Both the position numbers and the translations under genes were made by a program. Shown here piece by piece: positions 1-5,590 of a stretch of 5,590 nucleotides of DNA (within the stretch, counting starts at the first letter, position 1; each line of letters begins with the position of its first letter). The notes under the pieces were generated by a model. It ran no database searches and was not told where the DNA came from. It was given only the letters and a program-made list of their open reading frames with translations. Source of the stretch: Planctomycetaceae bacterium TMED10 (GTDB lineage: Bacteria; Planctomycetota; Planctomycetia; Pirellulales; UBA7805). The stretch is from assembly GCA_002168195.1 (NCBI GenBank), contig NHBP01000034.1, forward strand, positions 34,466 through 40,055, read 5' to 3'.

Positions 1-475
1 GATCGTCATCACCTGCTTCGGTTAATTTAATTACCGCAGCGCTCGCTTTTCCATCTTCGCCAATCAGAATGGACTGAAGCCTTTGGCGAGCAAGACTCTC
101 GCTTAAGTCAAATGGTTTGCCTTGTAGTTTCTTTAGTAACTCAGGTCCCGTTGTAACTTTTGCAAACAGTTTTTCATCAGACTCATTTTTAAAATCAAGG
201 GCAAGCTTAGCGAACCTGGGAAGCCGGGGATCGGTGAGCGTGCATCCTTTCCAACTTACGATAGCATATTCATCGGTGCCAAAATGCGCACGAAATTCGG
301 CATAGATTTTAGTTTCGTCAAAATTATTTTCCGGGAGCCACTGTTTGATGTTGTTGTTGTTTGTCTCCTCAGATTTGATGACATTCACAGTGATCGGATA
401 AATCGATATCAAAGACCCAATTAAGATCCAGATGTAATAGCGATCGTAAAAACTTGTTCGGTTAGGTTCCGACAT
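1..475 (-). CDS. RND/MMPL-family transporter, N-terminal part (runs off window edge)
   Basis: Reading the minus strand from the ATG at 475-473 gives 158 codons with no stop, so this is the start of a larger gene cut by the left edge. The protein begins with a short hydrophilic segment (MSEPNRTSFYDR), followed by one strongly hydrophobic helix at about residues 13-33 (YYIWILIGSLISIYP) and then a soluble region. This is the start of an RND-superfamily permease: cytoplasmic tail, first membrane helix, then the first large periplasmic loop. Phrases such as FGTDEYAIVSW (residues 65-75) and LIGEDGKASAAVIKL near the end resemble the first loop of planctomycetal MMPL proteins. Family members are inner-membrane, proton-driven exporters, often of lipids or hydrophobic molecules; the substrate cannot be read here. 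The frame stays open upstream, with an in-frame TTG seven codons before the ATG, but the hydrophilic MSEPN start fits the family better. No clear ribosome binding site is visible. It is transcribed divergently from the reductase-aminotransferase gene. Confidence 0.8.
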   Translation of the reverse strand, partial: MSEPNRTSFYDRYYIWILIGSLISIYPITVNVIKSEETNNNNIKQWLPENNFDETKIYAEFRAHFGTDEYAIVSWKGCTLTDPRLPRFAKLALDFKNESDEKLFAKVTTGPELLKKLQGKPFDLSESLARQRLQSILIGEDGKASAAVIKLTEAGDDD

Positions 476-1027
476 GCCATAAATTCCAGCGATCAAGGCG
501 CGGGGATGAAAATTGCGAGGAGGTTTTTCGGGTAGGAAGAGTTTAGGGGTTATGTAAGAAAATGTTTTTGAAACGATCGTCAGGTAGGGTTCATTCAGAT
601 CGCTTGCCCGCCACTCGGATATCATACCACTGCGTTAGATGTGTTGGGCACACAGATATTTTTACTCTTTCCCCTGGTGTAACCACAGAGCAGAGCAGTG
701 AAAAGAAGAAACCAACCCAGAATTCTGTTTCCGAAGACTGCGCCGATTATGGCAATTCCTTGGCCGCAAGGAAATGATTACCTCATTTAAAGTCCATATT
801 TCCCGACAAAATTGGTTGAATCGCGTTACGCGGGGGGGTATGCTGGGTTTCTGGTCTGAGAGTGCCATCCAGAGGCTTTTCTCTGACCGCTCGCAAGAAG
901 CGCCTAGGCGAAGGATTGGTGAGATGCGTGGGTATGCGTGCTTGGATGCGCGACATGGATCGTGACACGTACCCGCGATTGAAGATGACCGAACAAGCAC
1001 GTATCACCCGATCTGGCCGGCCCACCC
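476..1027. other. Divergent intergenic region, no credible gene
   Basis: These 552 bases separate the divergent starts of the transporter and the fusion gene and should carry both promoters. Several short open frames exist on both strands (for example 562-777 plus and 662-1000 minus). Their translations are rich in Arg, Ser, Cys and His, have no domain-like pattern, overlap one another and lack ribosome binding sites, so I treat them as noise. No tRNA or other structured RNA was recognised. Visible small structures are a palindrome CAGAATTCTG at 718-727, a palindrome CGCCTAGGCG at 901-910, a run of seven G at 832-838, and loosely repeated ATGCG words at about 923-950. An AGGAGG at 518-523 has no start codon at a useful distance downstream. 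Confidence 0.6.
816..844 (+). promoter_or_regulatory. Weak sigma70-like promoter candidate for the fusion gene
   Basis: TTGAAT at 816-821 and TATGCT at 839-844 are separated by exactly 17 bases and each matches four of six positions of the sigma70 consensus. The spacer contains a run of seven G. The pair lies about 185 bases upstream of the fusion gene's ATG, which would give a long 5' leader. A match of this quality is expected by chance in a region this size, so this is only a candidate. Confidence 0.2.
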
Positions 1028-3817
1028 ATGAAATTCGCTTTTATAGTGCATCCTCTCTCTGAGGAAAGCAAAGCCCTGTGGCAGATGGATGACGGCGGCC
1101 AGTTGTTGTCACATTGGGAAAATGGCAACCTGCTTGAGATTTGCGATTTCGTTCAAAGCCGTATGGCCGAGGGGGTAGCCTTTGGTGGACGGGCAAAGAA
1201 TAGCCCGATCGTACTGGATCATTTTTCAGGACTCAAAACCACGACGGGCTGTGTCACGGAAGGACGCGTTTACGAAATTCCATGTAGTCCAAAGCAAATT
1301 CTTGAAGATCCGACAACCGCAATTGAACAGACACAAACTGCTGTAAAGATGGCAGCTGATTGGGGGGCGGGTATTGTTGGTCTCGGATCCCTGACGAGTG
1401 TTGTCGGCGGACACGGGCAGTATATTGCCGAGAATAGCCCGATTCCGGTCACCACTGGAAACAGTCTGACTGTCTACGCCGCTTTAAAGAACCTTCAGCA
1501 CGCGTGTAACGAACTGGCCATAGATCTTTCCAATGAGACAGTCACGGTAATTGGTATCCCCGGAAGCATCGCGACGGCGATCGCGAGGATGCTACGTGGA
1601 AGAGTGGGAAAGATGCTCTTGGTCGCCCGTCGCCCGTCGCAACGCGCTACCCGTATTGCAAGCGAACTTGATAGCGAACTGCTTTTTGATATTCCAACCG
1701 CTCTCGCAAAGTCCCGGTTGATTCTTTCAGCAACCTCCAGTGGAAATTGCATTGCGCAAGAGATGATTCAGACAGGTAGCGTTGTGATTGATGTTGGAGT
1801 TCCAGCAGATGTTACCCGATCGACGCGGCGTCGAAGCAACGTCCTCGTCGTTTCAGGCGGACTCGTTGATGTGCCGAAAAAGTTTTTGGGCAAATCTATG
1901 CTGCTGAGTTTTCATTTTGGTCTCGTGCCGGGGTGCCTTGCAGAAACCATTAATCTGGCCCTTGAAGATCGGGCGGAAAGCTTTTCGTTAGGTCGTGATC
2001 TCAGCGTAGAGCGGATTGATGAAATTGGGTCCATTGCAACGCTACATGGATTTTCCTTCTCCCAACTTTCCTCTTATGGTCGCCCGGTTCCCGATTCGCT
2101 CTGGGCGAGTATGAACAAAGTTGTGGGTCGGCGTGAGTCGGAAAAATTTGAGGATGCGCACGCATCGAGCAACCTTCCACAGTCGCGCAAAGGAGACCTC
2201 GCAAGCAATGGAAACGGGCAAGTTGCTGGACAAGCGACCAACGGGCATCTTTCCAACGGGCACGCGGAAAATGAAAAAGAAAATGCAGACCATCAAAAGC
2301 TAAAAAAAGGGCAACAGCAGCAAGAGAAACAAAGAAGCAATCGCCACGCTCGCACACTCTTTCAGCGGTATATCAACCCTGTTTTGGTGAATCTTGCCGA
2401 ACAAGGTGGACTTAACAAGACGTTCGTGCGGGGGCAAGATTCGGTTGTTACCGATGCAGAGGAAAATCATTACCTCGACTTCGTTTCCGGATTTGGTTCG
2501 GTAAATCTCGGCCACAATCATCCCAAGATTGTTCAGGCCGTGCGCGAAGCTTTAGATGAAGGTGTTCCCGGGTTTTCACCTGCTGCGATTAATCCGCATG
2601 CAGCAACGCTCGCAGAACGATTGGTATCCATTGCGCCGGCAGGACTGGAAATGGTCTTTTTCTGCAACAGTGGTACGGAGTCTGTTGAGGCTGCGTTGAA
2701 ATTGGCTCGCGTTGCAACCGGGCGTTCGGGCATTGTCTACTGCCATGGGTCCTACCATGGTAAATCACTGGGCGCGCTTTCGGTAACCGGTAATCGTAAT
2801 TATCAACGACCCTTCCAACCGCTGGTCCCGGATTGTCATCCCATTCCATATGGTAATCTCGAGGTTCTCGAACGGACCCTTGCGTCGCGCAATATGGCGG
2901 CGTTCATCGTTGAGCCGATCCAGGGAGAGGGCGGAATGATCCTGCCACCGGCAGGCTATTTAGCTGAAGCAGAACGATTGTGTCGGCAGGCAGGAACGCT
3001 TTTGATTGCGGATGAGGTCCAGACCGGAATGGGTCGTACGGGGACAATGTTTGCCAGCGAGCAGGCAGCCATCGAACCAGATATTATGACGGTCGCCAAA
3101 AGCCTCAGTGGCGGTTTGGTACCGATCGGTGCGATGCTTGCTCGTCGTGATCTATGGATGAAAGCCTATGGCACGGTAGAGCGATTCGCCTTGCATACCA
3201 GCACGTTCGGTGGCGGTAGTCTTGCCTGTGTTGCTGGATTGGCAACCATTGAAACACTCGTCGAAGAACGTATGGCTGAAAATTCGGCGAAACGGGGATT
3301 TCAGATTCTTGAAGGCTTGAATGAAATTCGAGGCGAGTTACCCGATTATTTCCAAGATATTCGTGGGCAAGGATTGATGATCGGTGTAGAACTTTCACCG
3401 CTTGCAGAATCAGTCATTACGCACCTGAAGCGAACCGACTCCACCGACATGCTGCAATATATGATGCCAGGTATGGATACAATGATCGCTAGTTTCCCGG
3501 CGGTCTTTCAGATGCAAATGCTGCTTGAACATTACCATATCTACACCCAGGTTACGCGTTCCAATCCGTTGGTTTTGCGCGTTCAACCTCCGCTCACGAT
3601 TGATTCAAGCAAAGCGGCTCATTTCCTTAGCTCCTTCTCGCGGACCTGTCGACTCGGTCAGAAGGTTGAAAATCTCTTTGAAGAAGTCATCACGCGATCC
3701 ATTTCTGGTCAGCACGTCTCAAGCCCTGTAGCAGAGAGTCGCAAGGAGACACGGCAGACTTCCGGCCCCCCCATCACGGCGTCGGGGGTCGAAATTGACG
3801 AGCAGTATAGCCAATAA
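1028..3817 (+). CDS. Bifunctional acyl-thioester (acyl-ACP) reductase / class III aminotransferase, PigE/TamH-like
   Basis: This 929-residue fusion probably reduces an acyl thioester to an aldehyde and transaminates it to a primary amine in the cytoplasm. Residues 1-360 resemble cyanobacterial acyl-ACP reductase: GLGSLTSVV (118-126), TTGN (142-145), a Rossmann turn GIPGSIA (176-182), GGLVD, then Cys303 in PGCLAE, aligning with the AAR acyl-accepting cysteine, and SLGRDLSVERIDEIG. Residues 362-440 are a low-complexity linker rich in Asn, Gly, Lys and Gln. Residues 442-885 are a class III PLP aminotransferase: SGTES (548-552), HGSYHG (573-578), EPIQGEGG (629-636), Asp662 in ADEVQTG, Schiff-base Lys691 in VAKSLSGG, Thr726 in STFGGG. 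All key residues are present; Gly730 sits where Asn is usual (GGN). The last ~45 residues look disordered. An in-frame stop at 986-988 leaves ATG 1028 as the first usable start. The domain order is that described for PigE and TamH; the real substrate is unknown. Domain calls are firm; coupled chemistry is inferred. Confidence 0.9.
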   Translation: MKFAFIVHPLSEESKALWQMDDGGQLLSHWENGNLLEICDFVQSRMAEGVAFGGRAKNSPIVLDHFSGLKTTTGCVTEGRVYEIPCSPKQILEDPTTAIEQTQTAVKMAADWGAGIVGLGSLTSVVGGHGQYIAENSPIPVTTGNSLTVYAALKNLQHACNELAIDLSNETVTVIGIPGSIATAIARMLRGRVGKMLLVARRPSQRATRIASELDSELLFDIPTALAKSRLILSATSSGNCIAQEMIQTGSVVIDVGVPADVTRSTRRRSNVLVVSGGLVDVPKKFLGKSMLLSFHFGLVPGCLAETINLALEDRAESFSLGRDLSVERIDEIGSIATLHGFSFSQLSSYGRPVPDSLWASMNKVVGRRESEKFEDAHASSNLPQSRKGDLASNGNGQVAGQATNGHLSNGHAENEKENADHQKLKKGQQQQEKQRSNRHARTLFQRYINPVLVNLAEQGGLNKTFVRGQDSVVTDAEENHYLDFVSGFGSVNLGHNHPKIVQAVREALDEGVPGFSPAAINPHAATLAERLVSIAPAGLEMVFFCNSGTESVEAALKLARVATGRSGIVYCHGSYHGKSLGALSVTGNRNYQRPFQPLVPDCHPIPYGNLEVLERTLASRNMAAFIVEPIQGEGGMILPPAGYLAEAERLCRQAGTLLIADEVQTGMGRTGTMFASEQAAIEPDIMTVAKSLSGGLVPIGAMLARRDLWMKAYGTVERFALHTSTFGGGSLACVAGLATIETLVEERMAENSAKRGFQILEGLNEIRGELPDYFQDIRGQGLMIGVELSPLAESVITHLKRTDSTDMLQYMMPGMDTMIASFPAVFQMQMLLEHYHIYTQVTRSNPLVLRVQPPLTIDSSKAAHFLSSFSRTCRLGQKVENLFEEVITRSISGQHVSSPVAESRKETRQTSGPPITASGVEIDEQYSQ
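2111..2350 (+). other. Low-complexity interdomain linker coding segment with short direct repeats
   Basis: This part of the fusion gene encodes residues 362-441, a hydrophilic stretch dominated by Asn, Gly, Gln, Lys, Glu and Ser with no hydrophobic core pattern. It is very likely a flexible tether between the reductase and the aminotransferase. The 10-mer CCAACGGGCA occurs at 2238-2247 and 2253-2262, and its last eight bases also at 2213-2220. The copies are spaced 27 and 15 bases apart, both multiples of three. Each encodes an Asn-Gly-His or Asn-Gly-Gln motif, which suggests in-frame microduplication. Confidence 0.75.
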
Positions 3818-3828
3818 AGGATGTGCGG

Positions 3829-5508
3829 TTACCGCTGTTCGTTTGTGAGAAAGGTTTGCGCCGGCAGACCCCGTTCGATACGATCGACGTCAAGGATTTT
3901 TTTGGCAGATTCAATTGGGGGAATTTTTTGATTGACATAGATGTCGGCTGCACCCAGTGCAAACCCATCGACCCCTTCAATATAAATTCTCGCGTGGCAC
4001 GGACCTGAAAAATCAGCGGGTAATTGCAGCGTGAATGTGTGCAGGCCTTTTTCAATGGCGTGTTGTTGCTGGTCCATTTTTTGATCATTGGCCATCGCAT
4101 ATGCTTCCTGGTATTTGTCGCGCTGCGCAGAACTTGAATCATAGTGTTTACGACCGGTAGGCGGTGTGAGATGCGTGCCACGTTGAACGATTAAATCCAC
4201 AGTTGCCATTCCGCCAATTGGCGCATCGATTTCAACAGTAAATGCCTCTCCTTGATCGACGATCCGACGCGCTGTCACCGGCACCGGTTGCGGTGAGTTG
4301 ATTTTTAATAGCGGATCGCCCAGGAGATTGAATAGTTGAATGTGTTCGTGCCGCTCCGCTGCCCGTTGAGATGCTGTGTTCCCTAATAAACCTGCCAGGC
4401 GATCAATCCAGACGCGGTTTTCGCCTCCCTGTTCCTTGTCGGCCATTTTTCTTTTTGCGTTTGTCAATATCTCGCCCAACGTTGTCCGCCGTTTTTGGAA
4501 ATATTCGTCCATCAGGGCATCGCCCAGAACGGTCATGGCATACGGCATGGTCGTTCGCGATCCTCCGAAAACGGCAATCGGTCCTGCTTTACTTCGCAGC
4601 ATCTCTTCAGCGAGACAATCGCCGGGTGCGTCGAACGCGGCGGCATAGCAACAAAAAAGTAAAGCAATTGGTGCTCCACGTACCGCATTCAGATGTTTTG
4701 CATCGCGATATTCAAGAATCGGGTATTTCGCGCCCGGTACGCGGACGTTGTCAAGTTTATCGACCTGTCCATGTCCCAGATAGATCCAGAACATACAACC
4801 TTCATTCAGACGATGAAGAACCGTATCTCTGAATTGTTGCGGGTCTGGGCAATAGGGACTTTTCCAGTTGGCTTGAGTCATACTCGTCTGATAGGCCGGT
4901 GGAATTTTTGAAATGAGAAATGTTTTAGTCGATCCTTCAATCATCGAATCGATTAAAGGTCCAAAGCCACCGATGCCAGCCACTAAATTGATCTGCCTTC
5001 TCCACGATGAAAAGTCACTATTGGATTCGTAGTCGATGATTCGCTTAACCAGACGAGTTAAATCCTCTGGGCGATCGATCGCCAAACGGCCTACCGGAAT
5101 TTCCGCGACAGCGTCACCGTCGAGATCTCCAAAAGGGTTATCGGTCGCAATTTTTTTATCCCCTGCATAAGGCGTAATGATTTTGGCTTGGTGATAATGC
5201 GTGGGGACAAAATAACGCTGGTGCGCATCGGTAGAAACGTTGTCCGCATCTCCGACCAGCAAAATTGCTTTGAGTGGATGCTTCGTGGCGTAGGCTCTAA
5301 TTTTTTGCTGTAATTCCCTTGCCGAGGGTTGGCTCGCGATCCGCACGACTTTGTATCCCTGCTTTGTACGGTATTCGATCCAGGGACCGATAGCTGTTGT
5401 CAGTTTGTCGGGACAGACGACGAGGACATCCGCTATCGTTGCTTCGGAACATAAAACTCCGAACAGCAACAGGACGGCAGGCAGTTTACGGAAAGGTGTT
5501 GCTAGCAT
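3829..5508 (-). CDS. Secreted C25-family (gingipain-like) cysteine peptidase
   Basis: The predicted 559-residue product starts with a signal peptide: Arg-Lys, then a hydrophobic core (LPAVLLLFGVL), with likely cleavage near SEA-TIA (residues 21-26). Residues 27-403 fit the C25 catalytic domain: LLVGDAD with Asp87, acidic DLDGD (128-132) before IPVGR, His246 in YLGHG, and Cys286-Cys287 in FCCYAAAFD followed by Cys298 in CLAEE. By comparison with gingipain RgpB (CC before QFD), His246 and Cys287 would be the catalytic pair. FNLLGDPLLKI (393-403) ends the domain. Residues 406-559 look beta-rich and Ig-like; I see no recognisable Por-type C-terminal sorting domain, so export may stop in the periplasm. 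The ATG at 5508 gives a classical signal peptide; a TTG at 5523 in the same frame adds five residues, with an in-frame stop four codons upstream of it. Neither has a clear ribosome binding site. It converges on the fusion gene, leaving 11 bases between the stops. Substrate preference is unknown. Confidence 0.85.
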   Translation of the reverse strand: MLATPFRKLPAVLLLFGVLCSEATIADVLVVCPDKLTTAIGPWIEYRTKQGYKVVRIASQPSARELQQKIRAYATKHPLKAILLVGDADNVSTDAHQRYFVPTHYHQAKIITPYAGDKKIATDNPFGDLDGDAVAEIPVGRLAIDRPEDLTRLVKRIIDYESNSDFSSWRRQINLVAGIGGFGPLIDSMIEGSTKTFLISKIPPAYQTSMTQANWKSPYCPDPQQFRDTVLHRLNEGCMFWIYLGHGQVDKLDNVRVPGAKYPILEYRDAKHLNAVRGAPIALLFCCYAAAFDAPGDCLAEEMLRSKAGPIAVFGGSRTTMPYAMTVLGDALMDEYFQKRRTTLGEILTNAKRKMADKEQGGENRVWIDRLAGLLGNTASQRAAERHEHIQLFNLLGDPLLKINSPQPVPVTARRIVDQGEAFTVEIDAPIGGMATVDLIVQRGTHLTPPTGRKHYDSSSAQRDKYQEAYAMANDQKMDQQQHAIEKGLHTFTLQLPADFSGPCHARIYIEGVDGFALGAADIYVNQKIPPIESAKKILDVDRIERGLPAQTFLTNEQR

Positions 5509-5590
5509 GAAAAATGAGGGCAAATCAGGAATTCAGAGGGGGCAGTACTGTAGCGAAACGAACACGTTGGATCGATAGCAGTCCATGGGT
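5509..5590. other. Upstream region of the C25 peptidase gene, nothing recognised
   Basis: These 82 bases contain the alternative TTG start (5521-5523, minus strand) and the in-frame stop just upstream of it. No promoter, operator or RNA structure could be supported, and the promoter may lie beyond the window. Confidence 0.4.

Noticed and set aside
117..305. 62-codon plus-strand frame near the left edge
   Set aside because: Lies antisense to the partial MMPL-type transporter, whose frame is open across the whole region and has a membrane helix and family-like motifs.
518..523. AGGAGG, a perfect Shine-Dalgarno-like word on the plus strand
   Set aside because: No ATG, GTG or TTG at a usable distance downstream; probably chance.
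562..777. 71-codon open frame on the plus strand in the intergenic region
   Set aside because: No ribosome binding site, no recognisable domain, composition like translated noncoding DNA, and overlapped by an equally unconvincing minus-strand frame.
662..1000. 112-codon open frame on the minus strand upstream of the fusion gene
   Set aside because: Rich in Arg, Ser, Cys and His with no hydrophobic or domain pattern; overlaps several other random frames.
2001..2357. 118-codon minus-strand frame opposite the linker
   Set aside because: Antisense shadow of the fusion gene, whose plus-strand frame is strongly supported by conserved motifs.
1028..3817. Possibility that the fusion is two genes joined by sequencing error
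   Set aside because: One frame is continuous through both domains and the linker, and the same domain order is described for PigE and TamH.
3825..3835. GCGGTTACCGC inverted repeat at the gene junction, considered as a terminator
   Set aside because: The stem is at most four to five pairs with an unusably small loop and no T-run follows, so it cannot be supported as a terminator.
4371..4832. 153-codon plus-strand frame opposite the peptidase catalytic core
   Set aside because: Shadow of the C25 gene; the minus-strand frame carries the catalytic His and Cys motifs.

Overview
The window looks like a piece of a Gram-negative bacterial chromosome, most likely from a planctomycete (Pirellulales-like). 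The evidence is indirect. The partial transporter at the left edge has the N-terminal wording typical of planctomycetal MMPL/RND proteins. The secreted protease at the right is a gingipain-type (C25) enzyme of the kind found in these bacteria. None of the three starts has a convincing Shine-Dalgarno sequence, and base composition looks roughly balanced by eye. No RNA gene, mobile element or CRISPR array was seen.

Layout. Positions 1-475 (minus strand) hold the first ~158 codons of an RND/MMPL-family transporter that runs off the left edge. Positions 476-1027 are a divergent intergenic stretch without a credible gene; it holds one weak sigma70-like promoter candidate and a few short palindromes. 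Positions 1028-3817 (plus strand) encode the centrepiece, a 929-residue bifunctional protein. Its N-terminal half matches the cyanobacterial fatty acyl-ACP reductase (AAR) family, including the catalytic cysteine. A low-complexity linker joins this to a complete class III PLP-dependent aminotransferase. Positions 3829-5508 (minus strand) encode an exported C25 (gingipain-like) cysteine peptidase, tail-to-tail with the fusion gene and only 11 bp away. Positions 5509-5590 are upstream sequence of the peptidase.

How the parts may work together. A thioester reductase joined to an omega-type transaminase suggests a two-step, one-polypeptide conversion: acyl-ACP (or acyl-CoA) to aldehyde to primary amine. 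The same domain order is described for PigE (prodigiosin pathway) and TamH (tambjamine pathway), but no prodiginine or tambjamine genes are visible here. The divergent MMPL-type transporter belongs to a superfamily that often exports lipids, so a fatty-amine or amino-lipid biosynthesis and export locus is a reasonable, untested hypothesis. The peptidase has no obvious link to that chemistry and may simply be a neighbour.
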